A stretch of DNA of 64,000 nt from Lachnospiraceae bacterium (GCA_021771755.1 JAETOL010000008.1:1-64000), one strand, 5' to 3'; positions 42,918 through 52,868 are shown, counted from the first letter of the stretch. A program made the numbers and translations. Notes: generated by a model not told the origin, from the sequence alone.

Positions 42918-43664
42918 ATGAGGGTATATTCAGCTACGGATGTGGGGCAGAAGCGGAAAATGAACCAGGATTATGTGTTCGTGTCCAAAGACCCGGTAGG
43001 AAATCTTCCCAATCTGTTTGTCGTTGCTGATGGAATGGGCGGTCATAACGCGGGAGATTTTGCATCTTCCCATGCAGTTCAGATATTAGTGAACGAGATT
43101 CGGAAAGATGCAGATTTCAACCCTGTCAAGGTGATCCGTCATGCCATAGAAACTGCCAACACGGAGATTCTGACCCGTGCGCAGGAGGAGGAAGACCTCA
43201 GAGGAATGGGAACTACCATTGTAGTAGCGACCATTGTAGGACATTATGCATATGTGGCAAATGTAGGGGACAGTCGCCTGTATCTTATCCAGGGACAGAT
43301 CCATCAGATCACAAAAGACCATTCTCTGGTACAGGAAATGGTTCAGATGGGTGAAATCAAACCAGAAGAGGCCAGAAATCATCCGGACAAAAACATCATT
43401 ACCAGAGCGCTTGGGGCAGAGAGAACAGTGGACATTGATTTCTTTGACCTGAAGCTGGAACCGGGGAGCACGATCCTGATGTGTTCAGACGGTCTTAGTA
43501 ATATGGTGGAAGACAGTAAGATCCAGGAAATCATACTGGATGGAACAAAAGAGCTGCCGCAAAAGGGGGAAATGCTTCTTGGAGAGGCAAACCGAAACGG
43601 CGGCAAGGATAATATTGCAGTAGTATTAGTAGAACCATTCACAAATGAGGTGGACAAATGTTGA
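42918..43664 (+). CDS. prpC: PP2C-type Ser/Thr protein phosphatase (Stp/PrpC)
   Basis: A 248-residue metal-dependent phosphatase with motifs RKMNQDYVF, VADGMGGHNAGD, ANVGDSRLY and MCSDGLSNM, and DNIAVVLV near the end. It reverses phosphorylation by the kinase encoded next, which overlaps it by 7 bp. Only 1 bp separates it from rlmN. Confidence 0.96.
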   Translation: MRVYSATDVGQKRKMNQDYVFVSKDPVGNLPNLFVVADGMGGHNAGDFASSHAVQILVNEIRKDADFNPVKVIRHAIETANTEILTRAQEEEDLRGMGTTIVVATIVGHYAYVANVGDSRLYLIQGQIHQITKDHSLVQEMVQMGEIKPEEARNHPDKNIITRALGAERTVDIDFFDLKLEPGSTILMCSDGLSNMVEDSKIQEIILDGTKELPQKGEMLLGEANRNGGKDNIAVVLVEPFTNEVDKC

Positions 43665-45835
43665 AAGCAGGAATGATCATAGCAGAGCGCTATGAGGTTT
43701 TAGGGAAAATAGGCACAGGCGGCATGGCCGATGTGTACAAAGCAAAAGATCATAAACTAAACCGTTTTGTAGCGGTGAAAGTTCTGAAACCGGAATTTAG
43801 AGAAGATAAAACCTTTATCCGTAAGTTCCGAAGTGAGGCACAGGCGGCGGCCGGACTGACACATCCAAATATCGTTAATGTTTTTGATGTAGGAGACGAT
43901 GAGGGTGTTTATTACATTGTTATGGAGCTGATCGAAGGCATAACTCTGAAAGAGTATATTGCCAAAAAAGGAAAGCTTTCCATAAAAGAAGCAACCAGCA
44001 TTGCGATTCAGGTTTCTATGGGACTGGAAGCAGCACATAATCACGGGATCGTTCATCGCGATGTAAAACCGCAGAATATCATTATTTCAACAGACGGAAA
44101 AGTAAAAGTGACAGATTTTGGCATTGCCAGAGCTGCTTCATCCAATACGATCAGTTCAAATGTAATGGGATCTGTTCATTACAGTTCTCCGGAACAGGTG
44201 CGAGGCGGATACAGTGACGAAAAGTCCGATATCTATTCCCTTGGTATCACCTTGTATGAGATGGTGACAGGAAAAGTTCCTTTTGACGGTGATACAACTG
44301 TTGCCATTGCGATCAAACATCTTCAGGAGGAAATGGTTCCGCCAAGTGTTTATACAGAGAACCTGCCATATAGCCTGGAACAGATTATTTTTAAATGTAC
44401 GCAGAAGAGTGTCGGACGCAGGTATGAAAGAATGGAGGATGTGATCGCTGATCTGAAACATTCTCTTATCGATCCGCAGGGAGACTTTGTAAAACACAGC
44501 GATGTGGATACGGATGCAAAGACAGTTGTGATCTCTGATGAAGAACTGGGAGAAATCAAGCACACACAGAAGAATCGTTCTTCTCAGAGAAAACCTGAGG
44601 TGGCTCAGCTTGAAGAGGAAGAGTACGAGACAGATTATGATGACGGCGACGATGACGAAGAGTATCAGCGCCGGCGTGCAGCCTCCAGGGCAAGAAAGAA
44701 CAAAAAGCGCAGATCCCAGAGCAGGATTCTGACGATCCTTGGTTTCCTTGTAGGAGCTGTCGTGCTTGCAGCTGTGATATTCTTTGTTGTGAAAAAGACA
44801 GGCCTTTTTGACAAAAAAGAAGAAAACGGACAAGTACAGCAGGTTGAGGACAATAAGGATGCTATGGTCACAGTTCCGGATCTTGTAGGAAAGACAGAGG
44901 AAGAGGCAAAAGCACTTATGGACGGGCTTCAGATCGGTACTCAGATGGTAGGTGAAGAAGCATCCTCACAGGAAAAAGGCAGAATCTCTTCTCAGGATAT
45001 TCCGGCAGGAACTCAAGTAGAAGCTTATACTACATTAAGATATTATATCAGTAAGGGACAGGAAGAGGTTACGATCCCGTCCACAGAAGGACAGACCGCA
45101 TACGCGGTACAGAAGTCTCTGGAAGAAAAGGGACTGAGTATAAATGTACAGAAAGAATACAGTGAAGATGACGGTGAAGACAATCCGGTAGTGGATCCGG
45201 GATATGTGATCGCTATCTTCCCGGAAGAAGGCACAGTTGTGAAGGCGGGAGATACAATCACCATGACAGTCAGCCGCGGACTTGACCGTGGAGACAGTGC
45301 ACTTGTTCCGAATGTTGTAGGAAAGACAGAAGAAGAGGCTGTAACTAAGTTTGGAAAATGGATGGATATCCAGATCACAAGAGAGCAGAGTACAGATGTT
45401 CCGGAAGGTCAGGTAATTTCCCAGAGTCTGACAGCGGACGAAGCGGCAGATCCGGATGAGCCGGTAAGTCTTGTGATAAGCAGTGGAAATCAGGAGCCGG
45501 AAGCAGAGACACCTGAATCTTCACAGACAGAAGGAACTTCAAGTGCAGCCCAGCAGCAGGCGGCTGCAAATGGTGAAATATGGAAATGTACACAGAGTCT
45601 GAATACACCTCAGGGATATAACGGAGGAGTTCTCCGTCTGGAACTGATACAGGATAATGCCGGTGTATCACAGGCAACCACCGTGTCAGATGGAAAGGCG
45701 CTTACCTTCCCATACAAAGTGGATATCACAGGTGTTCCGGGAGTAGGAGAAGGAACTCTTTGTGTATATGAAATGATCAATGGCGAATATCAGCAGCTTG
45801 GTTCTTATCCTCTTACCTTCGAAAAGGCACAGTAA
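43658..45835 (+). CDS. prkC: PASTA-domain Ser/Thr protein kinase (PrkC)
   Basis: A 725-residue membrane kinase. Cytoplasmic kinase domain 1-270 (GKIGTGGMADVYKA, AVKVLK, HRDVKPQNII, DFG), an acidic-then-basic linker, one membrane helix ILTILGFLVGAVVLAAVIFF near 363, then three PASTA units outside (about 405-470, 471-545, 546-610; VPDLVGKTEEEA, IPSTEGQTAY, VPNVVGKTEEEA). PASTA domains bind muropeptides and can sense wall state. After a Ser/Gln-rich linker, about 90 extra residues (IWKCTQSLNTPQGYNGG to the end) form a separate C-terminal domain that I do not recognise. Confidence 0.95.
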   Translation: MLKAGMIIAERYEVLGKIGTGGMADVYKAKDHKLNRFVAVKVLKPEFREDKTFIRKFRSEAQAAAGLTHPNIVNVFDVGDDEGVYYIVMELIEGITLKEYIAKKGKLSIKEATSIAIQVSMGLEAAHNHGIVHRDVKPQNIIISTDGKVKVTDFGIARAASSNTISSNVMGSVHYSSPEQVRGGYSDEKSDIYSLGITLYEMVTGKVPFDGDTTVAIAIKHLQEEMVPPSVYTENLPYSLEQIIFKCTQKSVGRRYERMEDVIADLKHSLIDPQGDFVKHSDVDTDAKTVVISDEELGEIKHTQKNRSSQRKPEVAQLEEEEYETDYDDGDDDEEYQRRRAASRARKNKKRRSQSRILTILGFLVGAVVLAAVIFFVVKKTGLFDKKEENGQVQQVEDNKDAMVTVPDLVGKTEEEAKALMDGLQIGTQMVGEEASSQEKGRISSQDIPAGTQVEAYTTLRYYISKGQEEVTIPSTEGQTAYAVQKSLEEKGLSINVQKEYSEDDGEDNPVVDPGYVIAIFPEEGTVVKAGDTITMTVSRGLDRGDSALVPNVVGKTEEEAVTKFGKWMDIQITREQSTDVPEGQVISQSLTADEAADPDEPVSLVISSGNQEPEAETPESSQTEGTSSAAQQQAAANGEIWKCTQSLNTPQGYNGGVLRLELIQDNAGVSQATTVSDGKALTFPYKVDITGVPGVGEGTLCVYEMINGEYQQLGSYPLTFEKAQ

Positions 45836-45838
45836 TTT

Positions 45839-46717
45839 ATGGAAGGAAAGATCATAAAAGGAATTGCCGGCTTTTACTATGTATATGGAGAAGACGGAGA
45901 AATTTATGAATGCAGAGCCAAGGGGATTTTTCGAAAGGATAATCAAAAACCGCTGGTAGGAGATAATGTAGAGATCACGGTGCTGGATCCGGAAAAAAAA
46001 GAGGGGAATCTGGTGAAGATACTTCCCAGAAAAAATTCCCTGATCCGTCCGGCAGTAGCCAATGTGGATCAGGCATTTGTGATCTTTGCCATGGATGATC
46101 CAAAACCCAATTTTATGCTGCTTGACCGTTTCCTGATCATGATGGAGCAGGCAGGAGTCCCTGCGGTGATCTGTTTTAACAAAAAAGATCTCGCAGAGGA
46201 AGAAGAAGTCAGGGAACTCTATGACACCTACAGAGGATGTGGATATCAGGTGATCCTTTCCAGCGCTCTCTACGAAGAGGGGATAGAAGAAATCCGAAAT
46301 ATCCTGAAGGGAAAGACGACAGTGGTTGCCGGTCCTTCCGGTGTAGGAAAATCATCTCTTACAAACCTTCTCCAGCAGGAGGTTCAGATGGAAACGGGAG
46401 AGATCAGCAGAAAATTAAAGCGTGGAAAACACACAACCCGACATTCGCAGGTGATTCCTGTAGGGGAACAAACATATCTTATGGATACTCCGGGATTTTC
46501 TTCTCTGTATCTTACTGATATGGAGGAACAGGAGCTGAAAGACTATTTTCCGGAATTTCGGAACTATGAAGACCAGTGCAGGTTTCAGGGATGCAGACAC
46601 ATTCATGAACCGGAATGCTGTGTAAAGGAAGCTCTTGAAGCCGGTGAGATCAGCAGATTAAGATATGAAGATTACTTAAGTTTATATGAAGAATTGAAAG
46701 AGAAAAGGAGATATTGA
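45839..46717 (+). CDS. rsgA: Small ribosomal subunit biogenesis GTPase RsgA
   Basis: A 292-residue circularly permuted GTPase: G4 (FNKKDL) comes before G1 (GPSGVGKSSL), then G3 (DTPGF), as in all RsgA proteins. N-terminal OB fold and a C-terminal zinc module (CRFQGCRH, CCVKEA). It acts in late 30S maturation. It starts 3 bp after prkC and is the normal neighbour of prkC and rpe. Confidence 0.96.
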   Translation: MEGKIIKGIAGFYYVYGEDGEIYECRAKGIFRKDNQKPLVGDNVEITVLDPEKKEGNLVKILPRKNSLIRPAVANVDQAFVIFAMDDPKPNFMLLDRFLIMMEQAGVPAVICFNKKDLAEEEEVRELYDTYRGCGYQVILSSALYEEGIEEIRNILKGKTTVVAGPSGVGKSSLTNLLQQEVQMETGEISRKLKRGKHTTRHSQVIPVGEQTYLMDTPGFSSLYLTDMEEQELKDYFPEFRNYEDQCRFQGCRHIHEPECCVKEALEAGEISRLRYEDYLSLYEELKEKRRY

Positions 46718-46721
46718 TCAC

Positions 46722-47396
46722 ATGGACTATCATTTGTGTCCCTCGATTTTGTCAGCAGATTTTAATCGGCTGGGTCAGCAGATACAGATTTTGGAGAAAG
46801 AAGGAGTAAAATGGCTCCATATTGATGTAATGGATGGAGATTTTGTTCCCAGCATTTCATTTGGAATGCCGGTGATCCGTTCAATAAGAAAAGAATCCAA
46901 TATGTTTTTTGATGTACATCTTATGGTGTCAGCGCCGGAACGTTATATTCAGGATTTTGTGGATTGCGGTGCAGATTCTATCACAGTGCATGCAGAAGCC
47001 TGTGAAGATCTGGAACGTGCTATTGAACTGATTCGTGATGCAGGCGTTAAGGTTGGAGTTTCTATTAAACCGGCTACCCCGGTTAATGACATCAGCCATC
47101 TTCTCAGTGACGTTGATATGGTATTGATCATGACAGTCCAGCCTGGATTTGGAGGACAGAAGTATATTGACGACTGTACAGAAAAAATCTGTGAGATCCG
47201 TGAACTGATCGAAAAAGAAAATCTGGATGTAGATGTTCAGGTGGACGGCGGAATCAATGATGAGACAATGGAGACGGTTATGAAGGCCGGGGCAAATCTT
47301 CTGGTTGCAGGTTCCTATGTGTTCAACGGAGATCTCAAATCTAATGTGCGCAGCATTAAAAAGAGAATGGAGCATATTAAAGAGGATATCGAATGA
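46722..47396 (+). CDS. rpe: Ribulose-phosphate 3-epimerase
   Basis: A 224-residue TIM barrel of the pentose phosphate pathway. Motifs: LCPSILSADF, HIDVMDGDFVPSISFG (metal and catalytic Asp), VHLMV, and VQPGFGGQKY, VQVDGGI. It overlaps thiN by 4 bp (ATGA). Confidence 0.97.
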   Translation: MDYHLCPSILSADFNRLGQQIQILEKEGVKWLHIDVMDGDFVPSISFGMPVIRSIRKESNMFFDVHLMVSAPERYIQDFVDCGADSITVHAEACEDLERAIELIRDAGVKVGVSIKPATPVNDISHLLSDVDMVLIMTVQPGFGGQKYIDDCTEKICEIRELIEKENLDVDVQVDGGINDETMETVMKAGANLLVAGSYVFNGDLKSNVRSIKKRMEHIKEDIE

Positions 47397-48061
47397 AGCA
47401 TATAAAAAATGCAGTCATTGTAAGCGGGGGCAATATCGATGTAGATTTTGCCCTCGATTTTTTGAAAAAAATAAAAAGAAAAGAGCCTTTTATGATCGCA
47501 GCGGACAGAGGACTGGAGTTTTTTGAAAAGACAGGTCTTGTTCCGGATGCAGCGGTGGGAGATTTTGACAGCCTTTCCATAGAAGGACAGAAGTTTTTGG
47601 ATACACTGAAAAATACAGAAATCCTAAGACTGAAACCGGAGAAAGATGATTCGGATACACAGTCTGCTGCCTGTTTTGCCATGGACAGAGGGGCAGAAAG
47701 TATTTTTATCCTGGGGGCAACAGGGAAACGCATTGATCATCTGCTTGCAAATTTTGGTCTTCTGGTATTGGGAGCAGAAAAAGGAGCAGAGATCATTCTT
47801 GTAGACCCCTGGAATTATATGAAACTGATCAGAAGCGGAACAATTCTGAAAAAATCAGAGCAGTTTGGCAAATATGTATCGTTCTTTTCTCTGGATGGAG
47901 ATGTGCCTGGACTGACACTGAAAGGATTCAAGTATCCTCTCAATCGTCATTATCTGACTGCATCGGACAGTGGTCTTACGGTCAGCAATGAAATCGTGGA
48001 AGAAGAAGCCAGCATAGAATTTGATAAAGGAATCCTTTTAATGCTTATGACAAAAGACTGA
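47393..48061 (+). CDS. thiN: Thiamine pyrophosphokinase
   Basis: A 222-residue enzyme that transfers pyrophosphate from ATP to thiamine. The motif MIAADRGLEF and AAVGDFDSL (metal-binding Asp pair) plus GATGKRIDHLLAN are family marks. It ends the operon that began with murE; no T-rich terminator is obvious, but a promoter for ychF follows. Confidence 0.94.
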   Translation: MKHIKNAVIVSGGNIDVDFALDFLKKIKRKEPFMIAADRGLEFFEKTGLVPDAAVGDFDSLSIEGQKFLDTLKNTEILRLKPEKDDSDTQSAACFAMDRGAESIFILGATGKRIDHLLANFGLLVLGAEKGAEIILVDPWNYMKLIRSGTILKKSEQFGKYVSFFSLDGDVPGLTLKGFKYPLNRHYLTASDSGLTVSNEIVEEEASIEFDKGILLMLMTKD

Positions 48062-48090
48062 CAGACAGGTTATAAATTAAAAACTGAATA

Positions 48091-48119
48091 TTCACAAAGA
48101 GAAAATGCTATGGTACAAT
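48091..48119 (+). promoter_or_regulatory. Promoter of ychF
   Basis: TTCACA (48091-48096), 17 bp, TACAAT (48114-48119), about 140 bp upstream of the start. Confidence 0.6.
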
Positions 48120-48259
48120 ATAAGATACTGTATCAGAGCTTTTTTGAAAGAAATACTGATGTGCAGCCGGTGAAAAATATGGAAATCAGTATCGATTTGC
48201 AGCACAAGCCGGATTAAGAAAAGATGAAAGCACAGGATTTATAGGAGGAAATAGAAAAA

Positions 48260-49357
48260 ATGAAATTAGGTATCGTAGGTCTGCCGAATGTGGGTAAGAG
48301 TACACTTTTTAATTCTTTGACAAAGGCAGGAGCAGAGTCTGCAAACTATCCTTTCTGTACGATTGACCCTAACGTGGGAATCGTTACAGTACCAGATGAG
48401 AGACTGAAGCTTCTGGGAGATTTTTATCATTCAAAAAAAGTGACTCCGGCAGTGATTGAGTTTGTAGATATTGCAGGTCTTGTAAAGGGAGCCTCTAAGG
48501 GAGAGGGTCTGGGAAACCAGTTCCTTGCCAATATCCGTGAGGTGGATGCAATCGTTCATGTGGTTCGTTGCTTTGAGGACCCGAATGTGATCCATGTAGA
48601 TGGAAGCATCGATCCTCTTCGCGATATTGAAACCATCAACCTGGAACTTGCATTTTCCGATCTGGAGATTCTGGAGAGAAGGATCGCCAAGGTGACAAAG
48701 ACTGCCAGAATGGATAAAGAGGCTGCAAAAGAGCTGGATTTCCTTCAGAAAGTAAAAGCGCACCTAGAAGATGGAAAAATGGCTATCACTATGGAGATGG
48801 AAAATGAGGATGAGGAAGCCTGGATGGGAAGCTATAATCTCCTTACCTGGAAACCGGTGATCTATGCTGCGAATGTGGCAGAAGACGAACTGGCAGATGA
48901 TGCTGCATCGAATCCTCATGTACAGGCAGTGAAAGAGTATGCCAGCCAGCAGAAAAGCGAGGTCTTTGTGATCTGCGCAGAGATTGAAGAAGAAATCTCA
49001 CAGCTGGATGAAGATGAGAAAAAAATGTTCCTGGAGGATCTGGGACTGAATGAATCCGGTCTTGAGAAGCTGGTACGTGCAAGCTATCGTCTTCTTGGGC
49101 TCATGAGCTTCCTTACATCTGGAGAAGATGAGACAAGAGCATGGACCATTAAAATTGGGACAAAAGCTCCTCAGGCTGCAGGAAAGATCCATACAGATTT
49201 TGAACGTGGATTTATCAAGGCTGAAGTTGTAAATTATAAAGATCTTCTGGACTGTGGTTCCTATGCAGGAGCCAGAGAAAAAGGTCTTGTACGAATGGAA
49301 GGTAAGGAATATGTGGTTCAGGATGGCGATGTGATCCTGTTCCGTTTCAATGTATGA
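48260..49357 (+). CDS. ychF: Redox-regulated ATPase YchF (OLA1 family)
   Basis: A 365-residue P-loop protein: G1 [13 protein letters not shown]3 [10 protein letters not shown], and a C-terminal TGS domain ([16 protein letters not shown]). G4 is the altered NVAED form, which explains ATP rather than GTP preference in the family. It binds ribosomes and affects stress responses. TAGGAGG precedes the start. Confidence 0.96.
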   Translation: MKLGIVGLPNVGKSTLFNSLTKAGAESANYPFCTIDPNVGIVTVPDERLKLLGDFYHSKKVTPAVIEFVDIAGLVKGASKGEGLGNQFLANIREVDAIVHVVRCFEDPNVIHVDGSIDPLRDIETINLELAFSDLEILERRIAKVTKTARMDKEAAKELDFLQKVKAHLEDGKMAITMEMENEDEEAWMGSYNLLTWKPVIYAANVAEDELADDAASNPHVQAVKEYASQQKSEVFVICAEIEEEISQLDEDEKKMFLEDLGLNESGLEKLVRASYRLLGLMSFLTSGEDETRAWTIKIGTKAPQAAGKIHTDFERGFIKAEVVNYKDLLDCGSYAGAREKGLVRMEGKEYVVQDGDVILFRFNV

Positions 49358-49370
49358 TAAAGGTGTTTTT

Positions 49371-50564
49371 ATGAATACATCAATTCGATTTCCAAATCTG
49401 GATATAAATTTCAGATATGTGGGCCGCTCCGTATCTGCTTTTGGAGTTGAGATCACTTTTTATGGAATACTGATCACAGCAGGAATGTTAGCTGCTCTGA
49501 TCTACATGATCCTTCATGCAAAAAGAAAAAAAGAAGATCCTAATCTGTGTCTGGAGATGATGATTTCCTCTCTGATCGGAGGTGTGATCGGAGCGCGGCT
49601 TCTGTATATAGGAACTCATTGGGAGATGTTTTCCGGAAAAACAGTTTCGGAGTTTCTGGATATCTCCAGAGGCGGAATGGATTTTTTGGGCGGACTTCTT
49701 GGAGGAATACTCTTTGGCGCTGTATACTGCCGGATACGCAAGGTGTCTTTTATGCGTTTGGCAGATACTGCCAGTATGGGAACTTTGATTGCGCAGATAA
49801 TAGGAGTATGGGGAAACTTCTTTAGCCGGGAAGCTTTTGGAGAATATACAGATACTTTGTTTGCGATGCAGATTCCGGTGGATGCGGTAGATAAAAGTCT
49901 GATCACTTCTTTGATGCAGTCGCATCTGGCGGAGGCAGAAGGGATTTCTTATATTCAGGTTCATCCACTGTTTCTTTATAAAAGCTTCTGGTTTCTGTTC
50001 CTGTTTATCATTCTGCTTTCCTATGCCTACAGAAAAAAATACGCAGGAGAGATTTTTCTCAGATATCTATCCGGGTATTCTCTGGGAATGGCTGTGATGG
50101 AATGGCTGAGTCCGGACAAATGGCTGATTCCGGGCACAGAGATTCCGGTGCTGCCGCCTTTGTATGCTGTGGCAGCAGTGATCTTATGGATCACGGCAGC
50201 AGTACGCAGAATCCTTTCGAAAAAAAGAGAAAAATACAGACGGCGCAGAAGAGATGCCTACGATTCCTGTGATAAAAAGTCTGGTCTGAACTATGATGAG
50301 ATCCAGACTTATGAAGATGTTTCTCATGAATTTCTGGAAACTGATTTGGCAGACCAGAAAGAAAAAACCGAAGAAAACGAGGTTTCTGAATATGCAGAAA
50401 CAGATGAAAAATCGGAAACAGAAACAGAATCAGCCTGTGGAGAGAAAACGGATCATTCAGAAGAAGCTGAAGCGGAAGATACATCATTGCCGCAGGAAAC
50501 TCAACGGAATGATACAGAACAGGGAGGATCTTTCCCGGTGTCTGAAGATGAGCAGAAAGCTTGA
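49371..50564 (+). CDS. Lgt-like prolipoprotein diacylglyceryl transferase homologue with altered active site
   Basis: A 397-residue polytopic membrane protein aligned by eye along its length with Lgt (FPNLDI, FYGILI with Tyr31, GARLLYI, GNFFSREAFGEYTD with Asn149, HPLFLY). Several positions normally kept are changed: the His/Tyr before GG is Leu106, the Arg of GRxGN is Val146, YES is YKS (Lys204), and the GR of GRxxxEGLR is GM (Met240), with the last Arg replaced by Ser247. A highly acidic tail of about 105 residues follows a basic cluster. It may be a non-catalytic paralogue; a true lgt should exist elsewhere because lipoprotein signals occur in this window. Confidence 0.82.
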   Translation: MNTSIRFPNLDINFRYVGRSVSAFGVEITFYGILITAGMLAALIYMILHAKRKKEDPNLCLEMMISSLIGGVIGARLLYIGTHWEMFSGKTVSEFLDISRGGMDFLGGLLGGILFGAVYCRIRKVSFMRLADTASMGTLIAQIIGVWGNFFSREAFGEYTDTLFAMQIPVDAVDKSLITSLMQSHLAEAEGISYIQVHPLFLYKSFWFLFLFIILLSYAYRKKYAGEIFLRYLSGYSLGMAVMEWLSPDKWLIPGTEIPVLPPLYAVAAVILWITAAVRRILSKKREKYRRRRRDAYDSCDKKSGLNYDEIQTYEDVSHEFLETDLADQKEKTEENEVSEYAETDEKSETETESACGEKTDHSEEAEAEDTSLPQETQRNDTEQGGSFPVSEDEQKA

Positions 50565-50592
50565 TAAATTAATAGAAAAAATAGAAATTTTA

Positions 50593-50648
50593 TAAGAAGA
50601 GATGGGGAACTTACCGTGTTAGAGAGTAGGTTCCTCTTCTTTGTTTTT
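50593..50648 (+). terminator. Probable terminator after the Lgt-like gene
   Basis: GAAGAG and GGAAC (within 50597-50610) pair with GTTCCTCTTC (50630-50640) with bulges, followed by TTTGTTTTT. Confidence 0.55.
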
Positions 50649-50680
50649 GGGATGGAACTAAAAAAACCTGAGATTCCCAC

Positions 50681-50743
50681 TTGTATTTTCCACATAAATA
50701 GGGTAGAATGGTTGCATAAGTGGTAGAAAGTGGTGAAAAGTGG
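50681..50743 (+). promoter_or_regulatory. Promoter of the division cluster with MraZ operator
   Basis: TTGTAT (50681-50686), 17 bp, TAGAAT (50704-50709). Immediately downstream are three GTGG repeats at 50720, 50730 and 50740, with an exact 10-bp period. MraZ is known to bind tandem GTGG-type repeats in its own promoter, so autoregulation is likely. Confidence 0.8.
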
Positions 50744-50832
50744 TAGCGAATGGAAGGAACATGGCAGACCTGTCCATTTCTGCTGAAAAGTACGAAGGGG
50801 AGAATCGTACTTTCCGAGAGTAGGTGAGTTAC

Positions 50833-51264
50833 ATGTTCATGGGAGAATACAACCATACAATCGACGCGAAGGGGCGTCTGATCATCCCTGCTAAGTTCAG
50901 AGAACTTCTGGGAGAGGAGTTTGTACTGACGAAGGGACTGGATGGTTGCCTTTCAGTTTATCCTATGGATGAATGGAAAGCCTTTGAAGAAAAGCTAAGA
51001 GCCTTACCACTTACAAGTAAAGAAGCAAGAACCTTCGCACGTTTCTTTGTTGCAGGTGCGATCATGTGTGAACTGGACAAGCAGGGGAGAATTCTTGTGC
51101 CTCAGGCACTGCGGGAATTTGCTGATCTGGAAAAAGAAGTGGTCATTACCGGAAACCTGAATAAGGCGGAAATATGGAGCAAAGAAAAGTGGAGCGAGAA
51201 CTGCTGTTATGATGATATGGAAAGCGTTGCAGAAGGCATGCGGAAAATGGGTATCATCATTTAA
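50833..51264 (+). CDS. mraZ: Transcriptional regulator MraZ
   Basis: A 143-residue DNA-binding protein with two SpoVT/AbrB-like repeats ([19 protein letters not shown] at the start; [12 protein letters not shown] in the second half). It represses the division cluster from the GTGG repeats upstream. A GTG three codons earlier is possible, but the ATG gives the family length and follows AGTAGGTGA. Confidence 0.96.
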   Translation: MFMGEYNHTIDAKGRLIIPAKFRELLGEEFVLTKGLDGCLSVYPMDEWKAFEEKLRALPLTSKEARTFARFFVAGAIMCELDKQGRILVPQALREFADLEKEVVITGNLNKAEIWSKEKWSENCCYDDMESVAEGMRKMGIII

Positions 51265-51302
51265 GCGTTACGCTGGAAAGAAATCCAACACAGGAGACGG
51301 AT

Positions 51303-52247
51303 ATGGAATTTAAACACAAATCTGTATTACTGGAAGAAACCATTGAGGGTTTAAGGGTAAAACCCGACGGGATCTACGTGGATGGAACTCTGGGAGGTGC
51401 AGGGCATGCCTCAGAAGTGTGCCGAAGACTTTCTGCCAAGGGGAGATTTATTGGCATAGATCAGGACCAGGATGCAATAGTTGCTGCGAGTGAAAGGTTG
51501 GCTGCCTATAAAGACAGAGTGACGATCATTCGCAGCAACTATTGTTACATGGTAAATGAATTGAAGAACCTTGGTATCCATCAGGTAGACGGAATAGTGC
51601 TGGATCTGGGAGTTTCCTCCTATCAGCTTGATAATGAAGAGCGCGGCTTCACTTATAGAGTAGACGCGCCTCTTGACATGCGTATGGATCAGAGACAGAG
51701 CCGGACAGCAGCAGACATCATCAATGGTTACGAAGAAAAAGAACTGTACCGTATCATTCGTGATTACGGTGAAGATAAATTTGCAAAGAACATTGCGAAA
51801 CACATTGTTGCAGCAAGACAGGAGAAACCTATAAACACAACAGGAGAGCTGACAGAGATCATACGCCGTGCCATACCTATGAAGATTCAGGCAGCAGGCG
51901 GTCATCCGGCAAAAAGAACATTTCAGGCTGTTCGTATTGAACTGAACAGAGAACTGGATGTACTCAGGGAATCTTTGGACGGGATGATCGATATTCTGGG
52001 AGATGGAGGGCGCATCTGCGTGATCACGTTCCATTCTCTGGAAGACAGGATCGTCAAGACGATTTTCCGCAAAAATGAAAATCCCTGTACCTGCCCTCCG
52101 GATTTTCCTGTATGTGTCTGCGGCAAAAAGCCGAAAGGAAAGGTGATCACACGAAAACCGATCCTGCCCGGAGAACAGGAACTGGAAGAAAATTCCAGAT
52201 CTAAAAGTGCGAAGCTGCGTATTTTTGAGCGCAGGCTGGAGCAGTAG
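51303..52247 (+). CDS. rsmH: 16S rRNA m4C1402 methyltransferase RsmH (MraW)
   Basis: A 314-residue SAM methylase: [13 protein letters not shown] at the N-terminus, [13 protein letters not shown] (SAM loop), [12 protein letters not shown], and [11 protein letters not shown]. The standard second gene of the cluster. [11 protein letters not shown] cysteine cluster near the C-terminus is common in Firmicutes homologues. Confidence 0.97.
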   Translation: MEFKHKSVLLEETIEGLRVKPDGIYVDGTLGGAGHASEVCRRLSAKGRFIGIDQDQDAIVAASERLAAYKDRVTIIRSNYCYMVNELKNLGIHQVDGIVLDLGVSSYQLDNEERGFTYRVDAPLDMRMDQRQSRTAADIINGYEEKELYRIIRDYGEDKFAKNIAKHIVAARQEKPINTTGELTEIIRRAIPMKIQAAGGHPAKRTFQAVRIELNRELDVLRESLDGMIDILGDGGRICVITFHSLEDRIVKTIFRKNENPCTCPPDFPVCVCGKKPKGKVITRKPILPGEQELEENSRSKSAKLRIFERRLEQ

Positions 52248-52284
52248 GCAATTGTTTTTGAAAGTGAAAGAAAGTTAGTGATAG

Positions 52285-52857
52285 ATGATGGACAGGACAA
52301 ACAGAGCAGTGACAGACAGAAGAAGCAGAGAGAATGCCAGAAACATTCAGAATGTGTATGTAGATGGAAATGCTGCAAGAAGACTGCAGGAAGTCCCTGA
52401 CAGAAGATATTCTTCCGGGAGACCTGCACAGAACAGAAAAAGAAAAAGTTCTCGGAGTGCAGCTTCTGCAAAAGCGTCAGGCCGCGCAAGAGAGGTCAGC
52501 AGAACAACGCTGAGAAACCGCAGAAAGGCAATGAGCATGGGGCGGGGATACGTTGTATTTCTTACCGTGGTCTCAGTAGCAGTCCTGTTTTTCTGTGTAC
52601 ATTACCTTCAGCTCAGATCAGATGTTACAGGGAGGATCAAAACAGTCGCAGCTCTTGAATCAGAGTTAAGTGAGCTTCGGGAAGAAAATGATGCGTATGA
52701 AAGCCAGGTGAATTCAGATGTGGATCTGAACAGGATCAAAAAGATCGCCATCGGCCGCCTGGGAATGAATTATCCACGAGATGATCAGAAAAAAACATAC
52801 AGTATGTCAAACAATAGTTATGTGAGACAGTATCAGGACATTCCGGATAAAAAATAA
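52285..52857 (+). CDS. ftsL: FtsL-like cell division protein
   Basis: A 190-residue bitopic membrane protein. A long, very basic cytoplasmic N-terminus (about 1-85) precedes one helix YVVFLTVVSVAVLFFCVHYL (about 93-112) and a short extracellular coiled coil with Leu heptads (VAALESELSELREENDAYES). FtsL identity is from position, topology and coiled coil, since the family has low sequence similarity. The cytoplasmic part is longer than in most FtsL proteins. Confidence 0.8.
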   Translation: MMDRTNRAVTDRRSRENARNIQNVYVDGNAARRLQEVPDRRYSSGRPAQNRKRKSSRSAASAKASGRAREVSRTTLRNRRKAMSMGRGYVVFLTVVSVAVLFFCVHYLQLRSDVTGRIKTVAALESELSELREENDAYESQVNSDVDLNRIKKIAIGRLGMNYPRDDQKKTYSMSNNSYVRQYQDIPDKK

Positions 52858-52868
52858 GAGGTGAGAAT

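Noticed and set aside
48110-48217. A 35-codon ORF upstream of ychF starting ATGGTACAA
   Set aside because: Its start overlaps the predicted -10 box and no ribosome site precedes it.
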